Below, piece by piece: positions 16,930 through 25,400 of a DNA stretch of 45,364 nt (positions are counted from its first letter, which is position 1; every line of letters begins with the position of its first letter). The DNA comes from an uncultured Bacteroidales bacterium. GTDB taxonomy: Bacteria; Bacteroidota; Bacteroidia; Bacteroidales; Bacteroidaceae. The stretch is from NCBI GenBank assembly GCA_902801475.1, contig CADCIO010000020.1, forward strand, positions 1 through 45,364, written 5' to 3'. The notes below the pieces were generated by a model. That model saw only the letters and a program-made list of their open reading frames with translations. It had not been told where the DNA came from and made no database searches. The position numbers were made by a program, and so were the translations under genes.

Positions 16930-18006
16930 ATGAGCATATCGATTGAATTGAAGAACCTGACGACAGGTTATAAGGTGAAGGGCGGTGAGAAGGTCATTGC
17001 CCAAGGTTTGACTGCATCACTGAACAGTAGTGAGATGATTTGTCTGCTAGGTCCTAACGGAGCAGGTAAATCAACGTTGTTGCGCACATTGGCAGCTTTT
17101 CAGCCTGCATTGGGCGGTACGGTGGAGGTGATGGGGCAGAACATCAAGAAGTATCAGAGTAAGGACTTGGCAAGGTTGATGAGTGTGGTACTGACGGATA
17201 ATTCGGACATCAAGAACATGACTGCCGAGGAAGTGGTGGCGATGGGACGCAGTCCCTACACTGGTTTCTGGGGCAAGTTGCGGGAGAAGGATAAGTTGGT
17301 GGTGAAGAAGAGCCTGGGATGGGTTGGCATTGAAGAATTAGCACCCAGAAAGATGCAGACACTCTCTGACGGTGAAAGGCAGAAGGTGATGATTGCCAAA
17401 GCCATTGCACAGGAAACACCCATTATTCTGTTGGACGAACCGACGGCCTATCTGGATTATCCCAGTAAGATTGCCATGATGCTCCTGTTGCACCGTTTGG
17501 CAAAGGCGTTGAAGAAGACCATCTTCATGAGTACACACGATTTGGAACATGCTTTGCAGGTGGCAGACCAAGTGTGGTTGATTGACCATGAGAAAGGACT
17601 GACCACAGGTATGCCCGAAGACCTGAGCATTGATGGCAGCATCGAGCGGTATTTTGCCAAGGAGAATATGATGTTTGACCGTGAGTCGTGCACCTTCTCC
17701 ATCGAATATGAGACAGCCAGAGACATCATTGTGGAGGGCAAGGAGGACACACTTGAATACAGACTTTGTTGCAAGGCATTGTTGAGGAACGGCATGAAGC
17801 CTGTGTCAAAGACAGAAGAGTCCAACGCCAGCACCGATGTGACCCTCAAGATACCAGGCGACGGAACCTATCGTCTGATTGAGAAAGGCAGGGAGACCGT
17901 GAAGGTGGAGAAGATGGCACATCTGTTGCACATGATTGTGCCAGCCATCACCAAGTACCATATATCAGCCATCAGAGAGGCTGCTGAAATGAATCAATAT
18001 GAATAG
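16930..18006 (+). CDS. FecE/BtuD-type ABC transporter ATP-binding protein with C-terminal extension
   Basis: A 358-residue ATPase of the iron-siderophore, heme and cobalamin importer class. Walker A GPNGAGKST (41-49), signature LSDGE (145-149), Walker B ILLDE (166-170) and the H-loop His203 (STHD) are intact. The first ~225 residues form the nucleotide-binding domain. The remaining ~130 residues are an extra domain not found in E. coli BtuD/FecE. No permease or binding protein is encoded nearby, so it must pair with components elsewhere. It overlaps the CbiK-like gene by 8 bp, which supports a tetrapyrrole or cobalt/iron context. Confidence 0.88.
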   Translation: MSISIELKNLTTGYKVKGGEKVIAQGLTASLNSSEMICLLGPNGAGKSTLLRTLAAFQPALGGTVEVMGQNIKKYQSKDLARLMSVVLTDNSDIKNMTAEEVVAMGRSPYTGFWGKLREKDKLVVKKSLGWVGIEELAPRKMQTLSDGERQKVMIAKAIAQETPIILLDEPTAYLDYPSKIAMMLLLHRLAKALKKTIFMSTHDLEHALQVADQVWLIDHEKGLTTGMPEDLSIDGSIERYFAKENMMFDRESCTFSIEYETARDIIVEGKEDTLEYRLCCKALLRNGMKPVSKTEESNASTDVTLKIPGDGTYRLIEKGRETVKVEKMAHLLHMIVPAITKYHISAIREAAEMNQYE

Positions 18007-18862
18007 ACTCTTCGTATTAATATTGGCGATGCTGTGTGCCAGTGTATCCTTATGGGCACAGGAGACGATGGAGCAGGACATGTTTGAGTCGATGAAAGAC
18101 GATGACAAGGCTGTGGTAGTGGCCGTGCATAAAGACACCAACAGCGGCATGGGTCAGGCAGGCATTGACCGTCTCACCTTGCGCTTGCGCGAATGCTATC
18201 CCAAATACGATTATTGCGAGGCATGCACCACACCAGGAGCGATGGAAGAGACACCCAACCTTGATGCCCTGTTCACCCAACTGTATAAGGACGGCTACAC
18301 TCATGTGCTGGTACAGTCATCCTGCATCACAAATGACATAGACATGCAGTATCTGCGTCATTTGGTGGAGACAGCCCAAGGGAAATTCAAACAGATGCGA
18401 TTGGGAGAGCCACTGCTGAGTGACTGGGCAGATTATCAGGAGGTAGCAAACCTTGCCATCAGCACCAACAGTATGCCCAAGGAGGTGAATGTGCTCGTGT
18501 GTCAAGGTACAGGAACGGAGATGGATGCCACTTACACCTTGCTTGATTATGCCTTGCGCGACAAAGCACAAGATTGGATGCTCGCCACCATTGACGGCAT
18601 TCCTACGATGGACCACCTCATCCAGCAATTGAAGAAGCAGAAAATCAAGAAAGTGCATCTCGTACCCTTCGATGCTGAAGTAAATGGTAAGATACATGGT
18701 GAGTGGGTGAAGAAGCTGCAACAAGCAGGATACAAGGTGACAGCAGAGCCACACAGTCTGTGTGAGCAGGAAGAAATCATCCGTCTTTTCGAGCAACATG
18801 CCCGTCATGCCGAACAGTTCCGTAGGTTGACTGCCAATGAACAGAAAATCATCATTCGATAA
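17999..18862 (+). CDS. Exported CbiK-like (anaerobic cobaltochelatase family) protein with altered ligands
   Basis: A 287-residue protein with an N-terminal signal peptide (cleavage near SLWAQE), so periplasmic. The fold pattern matches CbiK: an N-terminal AVVVAVHKDTNSG strand-loop, TLRLRECYPKYDY, LVQSSCI, a central VCQGTGTEMDATYTLLDYAL, IDGIPTMDHLI and VHLVPFDAEVNGKIHGEW. In CbiK the metal is held by two histidines and a glutamate (Salmonella His145, Glu175, His207). Here the central segment has no histidine, the glutamate position reads Asp, and only the last histidine may survive, shifted by one. Chelatase activity is doubtful. An exported CbiK is known in Desulfovibrio vulgaris, where it also binds heme; a heme-binding or dechelation role here is inference. 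Confidence 0.7.
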   Translation: MNRLFVLILAMLCASVSLWAQETMEQDMFESMKDDDKAVVVAVHKDTNSGMGQAGIDRLTLRLRECYPKYDYCEACTTPGAMEETPNLDALFTQLYKDGYTHVLVQSSCITNDIDMQYLRHLVETAQGKFKQMRLGEPLLSDWADYQEVANLAISTNSMPKEVNVLVCQGTGTEMDATYTLLDYALRDKAQDWMLATIDGIPTMDHLIQQLKKQKIKKVHLVPFDAEVNGKIHGEWVKKLQQAGYKVTAEPHSLCEQEEIIRLFEQHARHAEQFRRLTANEQKIIIR

Positions 18863-18868
18863 GTTTCC

Positions 18869-20629
18869 ATGCCAAGCCCCTATCTCGAAATCAAAGGACT
18901 GACCAAACGCATCGGACACCGTGTGCTGTTTGAGGACATCTCGTTCACGATCAACGAACGTGAACACATTGGACTCATTGCCAAGAACGGAACGGGCAAA
19001 TCGACCCTGCTCAGTATCATTGCAGGGAAGGAAGGTGACGATGGGGGTACGATGATTTTCCGCAACGACCTCAAAGTGGGTTATCTGGAACAGACACCTA
19101 GCATCGAGGCACAAGAGTTGGAGGGAAAGAATGATGAATACTTGCAACGGTACAAGCGATTCCTAACGCTGATGAAAATCACGGAAGAAGAAGCTGCACG
19201 ACCTGAAGCACAATTGAGCGGTGGACAAATCAAACGTATCGCTTTAGCAAGAGTGTTGGCAGGCGAACCCGACCTGCTCATCCTTGACGAGCCCACCAAC
19301 CATCTTGACTTGGAGATGATTGAATGGCTCGAAAATATGCTGGGCCGTTCGACGATGGCGATGCTGATGGTGACCCACGACCGTTACTTCCTCGACCGCA
19401 TTTGTTCAAGCATCATCGAGATGGACAACTCGCGCATTTATACTTATAAAGGGAACTACTCCTACTATTTAGAGAAGCGTCAAGAACGTATCGATAACAT
19501 GAATGCAGAGATTGCACGCGCGAACAACTTATATAGAACTGAGCTGGAGTGGATGCGTAGTACCCCTTGTGCCAGGACATCGAAGGCACGCTACAGGATT
19601 GCATCCTTCTACGAACTGGAGAAGCGTGCCAAGCAGCGCATTGAAGAACGGAATGTGCGGTTGGAAATGGGGGGCACGTATATCGGCAACAAAATCTTTG
19701 AGGCGAGAAACGTATACAAAGCTTTTGGTGAACACATTATTCTCAAGGATTTCAACTACAACTTTGCACGCTACGAGAAGTTAGGCATTGTCGGAAATAA
19801 CGGTACAGGTAAATCGACATTCGTGAAGATGCTTTTGGGCATTGAACCCCTTGACAGTGGTCGCTTTGATATCGGCAAAACCGTTCGTTTCGGCTACTAT
19901 TCCCAACAGGGAATGGCGTTCAAGGATGAACAGAAGGTGATTGATGCCGTTAGAGACATTGCAGAGTATGTGGATATGGGCAATGGGGAGAAGCTGTCCA
20001 CCAGTCAGTTCCTGCAACACTTCCTCTTTTCACCTGAAGAGCAGCACAGCTACATCTATAAGTTGAGTGGTGGAGAAAGACGCAGGCTCTATCTCTGTAC
20101 GGTGTTGATGAAAGCACCCAACTTCCTCATCCTTGACGAGCCCACCAATGACCTTGACATCGTGACGTTACAGATTCTGGAAGACTATCTCAAAAACTTC
20201 CGAGGTTGCCTTATCATCGTGAGTCACGACCGCTACTTCATGGATAGAGTGGTTGACCACACGTTGGTCTTCCACGGAAATGGTGACGTGCAGGACTTCC
20301 CTGGCAGTTACAGTCAGTATCGTGACTGGAAAGAGCAGAACGCAAAGCAAGTGTCAGCAGAGAAGGCGCCAGAGAAAGAAGAGAAGAAGCCCGACGGCAG
20401 GAACCAGAACCGTGCCAGACGACTCACCTTCAAGGAACGTCAGGAGTTCAATCAACTGGAAAAAGACATCGCTACCCTCGAAGCAGAAAAGAAACAGATA
20501 GAAGCTGCCCTCTGCGGAGGCACCACCTCGGTGGATGAAATCACAACCATGAGCAAGCGTCTGCCCATTCTGACAGAAGAATTGGAAGAAAAGGAGATGC
20601 GCTGGCTCGAACTCTCAGAATTTGCATAA
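18869..20629 (+). CDS. ABC-F family ATPase, Uup type
   Basis: A 586-residue soluble protein with two ABC domains and no membrane segments. Each half has a Walker A (AKNGTGKST and GNNGTGKST), a signature (LSGGQIKRIALAR and LSGGERRRLYLC) and a Walker B followed by TNHLDLE or TNDLDIV. A linker (about 205-270) joins the halves, and a charged coiled-coil tail of about 85 residues (LTFKERQEFNQLEKDIATLE) is typical of Uup. ABC-F proteins act on ribosomes, tuning translation or relieving stalling. It starts 6 bp after the CbiK-like gene, in the same operon. Confidence 0.93.
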   Translation: MPSPYLEIKGLTKRIGHRVLFEDISFTINEREHIGLIAKNGTGKSTLLSIIAGKEGDDGGTMIFRNDLKVGYLEQTPSIEAQELEGKNDEYLQRYKRFLTLMKITEEEAARPEAQLSGGQIKRIALARVLAGEPDLLILDEPTNHLDLEMIEWLENMLGRSTMAMLMVTHDRYFLDRICSSIIEMDNSRIYTYKGNYSYYLEKRQERIDNMNAEIARANNLYRTELEWMRSTPCARTSKARYRIASFYELEKRAKQRIEERNVRLEMGGTYIGNKIFEARNVYKAFGEHIILKDFNYNFARYEKLGIVGNNGTGKSTFVKMLLGIEPLDSGRFDIGKTVRFGYYSQQGMAFKDEQKVIDAVRDIAEYVDMGNGEKLSTSQFLQHFLFSPEEQHSYIYKLSGGERRRLYLCTVLMKAPNFLILDEPTNDLDIVTLQILEDYLKNFRGCLIIVSHDRYFMDRVVDHTLVFHGNGDVQDFPGSYSQYRDWKEQNAKQVSAEKAPEKEEKKPDGRNQNRARRLTFKERQEFNQLEKDIATLEAEKKQIEAALCGGTTSVDEITTMSKRLPILTEELEEKEMRWLELSEFA

Positions 20630-20631
20630 CA

Positions 20632-21228
20632 ATGAACATCACATCAGCCACTTACATCGGTTCTAAGTCCAACCACACCCAATGCCCCAACGACGGACGT
20701 CCTGAATATGCGTTCATTGGACGAAGCAACGTGGGCAAGTCATCGCTCATCAATGCCCTCACTGGCAGGAAAAACCTTGCCCTCACCTCCTCCACCCCAG
20801 GCAAGACCATGTGCATCAACCACTTCCTCATCAATGAGCAATGGTACATCGTCGATTTGCCAGGTTACGGTTATGCACAGCGTGGAAAGAAAGAAGTGGA
20901 GAAGCTGAAGACGATGATCAGCAGTTATGTGTTGGAACGTGAACAGCTGACCTGTCTGTTCGTGCTCATTGACATCAGGCACGACCCCCAAAAGGTGGAT
21001 CTCGCTTTCCTGCATTTTTTGGGCAGCAATGGAGTTCCCTTTGCCATCGTATTCACCAAGGCAGACAAACTCACCCTTTCGAAAGTGAAGCCTGCAGCAG
21101 AGAAATACCTTCAGGTGTTGAAGGAGGAGTGGGAAGAGTTGCCTCCATATTTCATTACGAGTGCCAGCAGTAAATTGGGGAAGGAGGAGTTGTTGAAGTA
21201 TATTGAGGAGGTGAATAAAGGGTTATAG
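20632..21228 (+). CDS. engB: Ribosome biogenesis GTPase EngB (YsxC/YihA)
   Basis: A 198-residue TRAFAC-class GTPase needed for assembly of the large ribosomal subunit. G1 is GRSNVGKSS, G3 is DLPGYGYA, G4 is TKADK and G5 is SASS, all in order. The length is normal. It begins 2 bp after the uup-like stop, so the two translation-related genes are coupled. Confidence 0.95.
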   Translation: MNITSATYIGSKSNHTQCPNDGRPEYAFIGRSNVGKSSLINALTGRKNLALTSSTPGKTMCINHFLINEQWYIVDLPGYGYAQRGKKEVEKLKTMISSYVLEREQLTCLFVLIDIRHDPQKVDLAFLHFLGSNGVPFAIVFTKADKLTLSKVKPAAEKYLQVLKEEWEELPPYFITSASSKLGKEELLKYIEEVNKGL

Positions 21229-21245
21229 ATTAGAGGTTAGTGGTT

Positions 21246-21272
21246 AAAAATGACAGGGGACAGTTCTGTCAT
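21246..21272 (-). terminator. Terminator of the glycosyltransferase operon
   Basis: A 7-bp stem (ATGACAG at 21250-21256, CTGTCAT at 21266-21272) is followed on the minus strand by a short T-run. It lies 111 bp past the stop of the GT2 gene. Confidence 0.55.
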
Positions 21273-21417
21273 ATTAGAAAAGAAAGACAGACTAGATGCA
21301 TACTTGGAAAAGATATTTGAAGAAGTGTATATTCCAAAAGCACAAAACATCAAAACGAAAGTCAACAAATTGTTTCTTTTCTTCATGACTCCTTGTCAAT
21401 ATTTACTTCATCCATGA
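21250..21417 (+). CDS. Possible 55-residue small ORF or gene remnant
   Basis: An open frame of 55 codons starts at an ATG 21 bp after the engB stop and ends antisense to the 3' end of the glycosyltransferase gene. The residues (VILEKKDRLDAYLEKIFEEV) have an amphipathic, protein-like composition. However, the start codon lies inside a terminator hairpin and no ribosome-binding site is evident. It may be the 5' end of a decayed gene. I do not recognise it. Confidence 0.25.
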   Translation: MTGDSSVILEKKDRLDAYLEKIFEEVYIPKAQNIKTKVNKLFLFFMTPCQYLLHP

Positions 21418-22318
21418 CTACGTATAGTGGGCGGCCTTTCACTTGATCAAAGACTTTGCCGATGTAGATGCCAACGATCCCGATCTGCATCATGATCATT
21501 CCGCCGACGAACCAGATGGAGAATACGGTGGTGGTGAATCCTGGAACTTCTATCATGTGGCAAAAATAGGCGATCACATTGTAGAAGGCCATCATCATTG
21601 ACAGGAATGACAAGATGAAGCCCAATGCTACCATCAACCGCATGGGCTTATTGGTGTTTGATATGATAATTCCCGAAGCATACTTCAATAACGTCTTCAG
21701 TGTATAGGATGAACCACCTTCTTGTCTTTGTCCATGAGTGACAGGTATGTGCGTTGTTTTAAATCCCACATAACTCACCTGAACGGGGAATGATCTGTCA
21801 CGTTCTGGCATGTTCCTGACAGTTCGAATGACAGATTGCTTGTATATTCCGAAATTAGCCACTTGATTGTCAAATTTGACGCCGCTAAGGAACCTGAAGA
21901 CAGAATAGAAAATGGTGGAAGACATCCTTTTCAATAAGTTGTCCTTTCGTTCCACTCTTTGTGCGAAAACAACATCATATCCTTCTAAGGCCTTTTTATA
22001 TAGAGTCGAAATTTCCTCTGGCTTATCTTGAAGGTCACAATCCATGACTATCACCCAATCGCCTTTAGCATATTGTAAGCCTGAAAGGATGGCTCGGTGT
22101 TGTCCAAAATTCCGACTCAGGTTGATGCCCTTGATGCGATGATCTATAGAACATTCTTGCAAGATGGCTTGCCAAGAATTGTCTGGTGAAGCATCATTGA
22201 CAAGAATTATTTCATAGTCTTCAGTAAATCCAGAAACATTTTTCTGAATTCTACAAACCAATTCATGAACCATTTTTTCTCCTCTATAAACGGGAGAGAC
22301 AATCGATATAACAGGCAT
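21383..22318 (-). CDS. Family 2 glycosyltransferase with two C-terminal membrane helices
   Basis: A 311-residue GT-A enzyme related to dolichyl/undecaprenyl-phosphate sugar transferases (DPM1/ArnC/GtrB group). The N-terminal VSPVYRGE strand, NDASPDNSW (Asp42) and the DxD-like MDCDLQD (93-98) bind the nucleotide sugar and metal. Two hydrophobic hairpin segments (about 230-257 and 268-292) anchor it in the inner membrane. Such enzymes usually load a sugar on a polyprenyl phosphate at the cytosolic face. It starts 2 bp after the stop of the ATP-grasp/aminotransferase fusion gene, so both belong to one surface-glycan pathway. Confidence 0.88.
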   Translation of the reverse strand: MPVISIVSPVYRGEKMVHELVCRIQKNVSGFTEDYEIILVNDASPDNSWQAILQECSIDHRIKGINLSRNFGQHRAILSGLQYAKGDWVIVMDCDLQDKPEEISTLYKKALEGYDVVFAQRVERKDNLLKRMSSTIFYSVFRFLSGVKFDNQVANFGIYKQSVIRTVRNMPERDRSFPVQVSYVGFKTTHIPVTHGQRQEGGSSYTLKTLLKYASGIIISNTNKPMRLMVALGFILSFLSMMMAFYNVIAYFCHMIEVPGFTTTVFSIWFVGGMIMMQIGIVGIYIGKVFDQVKGRPLYVVMDEVNIDKES

Positions 22319-22320
22319 GG

Positions 22321-24591
22321 CTATCTTGACGAATAGAATGAGTAAATATTATCTATTATATAAGAAACTTCATCATCCTTTAATTCATAAAACATAGGTA
22401 ATCTCACTAAGCAATCAGCATAATGGTCACAATTGGGCAATTCACGTCCATCGTGCTTATCCATATAATAAGGGCTGGAGTGTAGGCTCAGATAATGGAA
22501 AACGGCACTTATACCATCTTCTTTGAGCTTTGCTATCAGCGCTGTACGTTCCTCCAAGCTATTACATAGCAAATAAAATATGTGCGCATTGTTGGTGGCA
22601 TTATCTGGCATGTCGGGTAGACGGAAGTAGCCTTTGTCAGCAAGGGGTTTCAACTGCTCGTAATAAGTCTCCCAGAGCTGCTTTCGTTTGCTCTGAATCT
22701 CGTCAAGACTCTCCAGCTGTGCCCAGAGGAAGGCCGAATTGATTTCAGCAGGAAGGAAAGAAGAACCTGTATCTATCCAACGATACTTGTCCACTTCACC
22801 ACGGAAGAACTCTGCACGATTAGTTCCCTTTTCCCAAATGATTTCAGCCCTACGGATGAATCGTTCATCATTGACTGTCAGTAAGCCACCTTCACCACCT
22901 GCGGTAACGTTCTTTGTCTCATAGAAAGAGAAGCATCCGAAGTGGCCGATGCCACCAAGAGGTTTTCCTTTATAATAGGAATCTATAGCTTGTGCAGTAT
23001 CCTCCACTACAAAAAGGTGGTGGCGATTGGCAATGTCCATGATCTTGTCCATATCACAAGCAACACCTGCATAATGGACTGGCACAATCACCTTGGTCTT
23101 ATCGGTAATCAATGCTTCAATCTTGTCGGCATCGATATTCGGATTATTATCACGACTATCAGCGAATACAATCTTTGCTCCTTGACGGACAAATGCCAAG
23201 GCAGTTGATACGAACGTATAGGAGGGTACGATCACTTCATCACCGGGCTGCACATCACAAAGAATGGCCGCCATCTCCAGGGCATCTGTGCCAGAGGTGG
23301 TCATCAGGGCCTTTTTAAAACCATACTTCTCCTCGAAGAACTGCTGACACTTCTTGGTGAACACACCATTTCCAGACAATTTACCGGTATAAACTGCCTG
23401 ATACATATAATGAGTTTCCTTACCTGTAAGAAAAAGTTTGTTAAATGGAATTGGCATGTTGTTCTTAAAAAACTGTCTAGAATCAGACTTATACATCAAA
23501 TATCCACTACGATCTCCACTGCACTCAATTCGATGCAATTGTTGGTCTGTTATTTTAGCTTCTATTATTTCTGGTAAATCTTTCCATTTTTCAATAATCG
23601 GCTTGAGTCGCTTGGTCTCTTCGGAAAGGAAATAGACACCGGAATGGTTGTGTTCGGTGAGCTGCGGCTCATGAAATTTGCCTATAGCCACCTCGACAAC
23701 ACCTTGCAGGAAGTCGTAGCCTGTGGATAATTGCACTAAATTGGAACCTATGAAATCACCACCCATGCGAGCACCTATCTCTATCACCTTGATGTCATCA
23801 TTCTCAGTTATCTTCAACTCTGAATGAGCAGCACCATATTGTATGTGAAGTGCATCGAGTGCATGTAGTACAATCTCCTTCACACGTTTCTGAATGTTTT
23901 CAGGGAGTGATGAGGGTTGATGATGCTCCAACTCCACAAAATAGGGCGCACCTGTTGTTACTTTGTCTGTCATCTGGAGGATATAATGTTTTCCTTCGAA
24001 CGATATAGACTCTACACTAATCTCTCTGCCTGTAACAAATTCCTCAATGATGGCTTCCTTCCTGAAGGAGACATCTTGTGCGCGTTGGATAGCAGCATCA
24101 AGTTGCACCGGGTCGAGCACCTTTTCGACGCCTTTGCTGCCTGAACGATCCGTGGGTTTGACAATCAGCGGAAATTCAAAGCCTCTGATATGATAGCTTC
24201 CATTGGAATCAACCAATGTGAACTTGGGCGAAGGGATGTCATTCTCCAAGAAACAACGATGCATCATGTGTTTATTGGTCGTTGTTTGAGAGTATTCGTC
24301 AGAATTGGAAATCAGCCCCATTCTGGAGGCGACATAATTGATGGTGGGCACAGGTAGGTCTGCTGCAATGGTGGTGATACCATTGATACCAACACGTTGG
24401 CAAACCTCCAAGATTTCTTCTTTCTTCTTTACGTCGATGGGATAGAAATAGTCTGCTACATCTTTACAGACTGCCCCATCTTCCCATGCAAAGCAGTGAA
24501 CCTCTAAGCCCATTTCTTGGGCTTTCCTCACCAAGGGTAGCTGTAGATAGCTTGCACCAATCACTGCCAGTTTTTTCTTCTGAGTCATCAT
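22321..24591 (-). CDS. Fusion of ATP-grasp ligase and WecE-type nucleotide-sugar aminotransferase
   Basis: A 756-residue single chain. Residues 1-375 are an ATP-grasp enzyme: a Rossmann-like preATP domain (LAVIGASYLQLPLVRKAQ), the ATP loop IVKPTDRSGSKGV (143-155) and the Mg site SELKI...VIEIGARMGGD (about 257-279). Residues from Met379 onward (MPIPFNK) align closely from their first residue with WecE/RffA, the dTDP-4-amino-4,6-dideoxygalactose transaminase. They include SGTDALEMAA, VPVHYAGVACDMD and the PLP lysine in FSFYETKN (Lys560). WecE aminates dTDP-4-keto-6-deoxyglucose. The ligase half probably makes an amide or peptide-like bond with a carboxylate, perhaps acylating the new amine; this is inference. 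It has a long leader with predicted RNA structure. Confidence 0.88.
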   Translation of the reverse strand: MMTQKKKLAVIGASYLQLPLVRKAQEMGLEVHCFAWEDGAVCKDVADYFYPIDVKKKEEILEVCQRVGINGITTIAADLPVPTINYVASRMGLISNSDEYSQTTTNKHMMHRCFLENDIPSPKFTLVDSNGSYHIRGFEFPLIVKPTDRSGSKGVEKVLDPVQLDAAIQRAQDVSFRKEAIIEEFVTGREISVESISFEGKHYILQMTDKVTTGAPYFVELEHHQPSSLPENIQKRVKEIVLHALDALHIQYGAAHSELKITENDDIKVIEIGARMGGDFIGSNLVQLSTGYDFLQGVVEVAIGKFHEPQLTEHNHSGVYFLSEETKRLKPIIEKWKDLPEIIEAKITDQQLHRIECSGDRSGYLMYKSDSRQFFKNNMPIPFNKLFLTGKETHYMYQAVYTGKLSGNGVFTKKCQQFFEEKYGFKKALMTTSGTDALEMAAILCDVQPGDEVIVPSYTFVSTALAFVRQGAKIVFADSRDNNPNIDADKIEALITDKTKVIVPVHYAGVACDMDKIMDIANRHHLFVVEDTAQAIDSYYKGKPLGGIGHFGCFSFYETKNVTAGGEGGLLTVNDERFIRRAEIIWEKGTNRAEFFRGEVDKYRWIDTGSSFLPAEINSAFLWAQLESLDEIQSKRKQLWETYYEQLKPLADKGYFRLPDMPDNATNNAHIFYLLCNSLEERTALIAKLKEDGISAVFHYLSLHSSPYYMDKHDGRELPNCDHYADCLVRLPMFYELKDDEVSYIIDNIYSFYSSR

Positions 24592-24621
24592 GTCGTTGTT
24601 TTACGGTGGCGGTTCTGTTTA

Positions 24622-24710
24622 CCCACTAACCTTCATCCGTGCTTTTGCTCCGAGGTGTTTGCTCGCCTGTCGCCTGGCACTAGTGCTGACGAACTGACGG
24701 AGGTAGGGGG
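24622..24710 (-). ncRNA. Candidate structured RNA element in the leader
   Basis: The two ends pair: CCC-CT-ACCT-CCGT complements at 24622-24640 and 24697-24710 form an outer helix with small bulges. It encloses two hairpins, CGAG/CTCG at 24651-24654 and 24662-24665, and GCAC/GTGC at 24677-24680 and 24683-24686. The layout resembles a three-way junction of a cis-regulatory RNA ending about 30 nt before the start codon. I cannot match it to a known riboswitch. Confidence 0.4.
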
Positions 24711-24969
24711 CGGTGGAGAGGAGAACGAACCAGAAAGAGTTTGTCAAATTGAAAATTAAAAGTTTATTACATTGATAATTGAAATTGTTTGAGGGGTTGA
24801 GGAGAGACGTCCCAGGCATCGTGAGATGTTTGGGCTATCCGATTCATTGATAGGTGGTTAGAATGCATATTGATTATAAATCACGTGACCGAAATTCGAG
24901 AATGGTTGCGTCCATCTTTTCGGTTGCAACTAACCTGTCTGTCCCGGATCCGTGTGATACGGAGGAGGG

Positions 24970-25002
24970 AATGTGCCATTTTGTGCCGACAAATGGAACA
25001 TT
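24970..25002 (-). promoter_or_regulatory. Inverted repeat at the predicted 5' end of the leader
   Basis: AATGT-g-CCATTT at 24970-24981 is complementary to AAATGG-a-ACATT at 24991-25002, giving 11 bp with one mismatch. It begins at or next to the predicted transcription start. It may be a 5'-terminal mRNA hairpin or an operator. Confidence 0.45.
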
Positions 25003-25010
25003 TGGAATTG

Positions 25011-25018
25011 CAAAGGTA
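25011..25018 (-). promoter_or_regulatory. -7 box for the fusion/glycosyltransferase operon
   Basis: The minus strand reads TACCTTTG. The upstream box is weak, which would fit regulated or low-level expression. Confidence 0.55.
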
Positions 25019-25238
25019 CAAAAAAATATTTTCATAAATGTAAAAAGATGAGAAATTTGTACGATTGGGAAAAAGAACACAAAGAAGGGAAATTTTTTGG
25101 GGGGGAGTAGAAAGGGAAGTAGAAGAGGATGATACTCAACCAACAGCTTAACATTCGTCCTGCAAGAAGTGCTTAACTCCCAATTTGAGTCCCATTTTAA
25201 CTCCCCAAATTTTCAATTTAATAAATTTTCTCTAAAAA

Positions 25239-25270
25239 TTTGGCGGTTTCAAAAATTATCACTACATTTG
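25239..25270 (+). promoter_or_regulatory. Promoter of rho
   Basis: TTTG at 25239-25242 and TACATTTG at 25263-25270 are 20 nt apart. The leader to 25401 is about 125 nt, long enough for Rho-dependent autoregulation as seen for rho in other bacteria. About 220 bp between this and the divergent fusion-operon promoter hold no gene that I can support. Confidence 0.8.
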
Positions 25271-25400
25271 CAGCATATTTTTGGGACAAACGAAAGACAT
25301 TTCAATGATAGCATTGTCTCAAAACCTATCTCAAACATCATTCTAAACTATTTATACGGTCTTGCAGTTAAGAACTGCAACCCCGACAAATCAATAATTT

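Larger units (their letters stand above)
24592..25010 (-). other. Long untranslated leader of the fusion gene
   Basis: About 410 nt lie between the predicted minus-strand start site near 25004 and the start codon at 24591. Short open frames exist on both strands but none has credible codon use or a start signal. Two structured elements are listed separately (24622-24710 and 24970-25002). Confidence 0.55.

Noticed and set aside
24619..24819. 66-codon frame in the fusion-gene leader
   Set aside because: It overlaps the predicted structured RNA and has no start signal or recognisable domain.
25011..25110. Possible invertible (phase-variable) promoter of a glycan locus
   Set aside because: Bacteroides capsule promoters flip between flanking inverted repeats; I found no matching repeat on the far side of this promoter and no recombinase gene.
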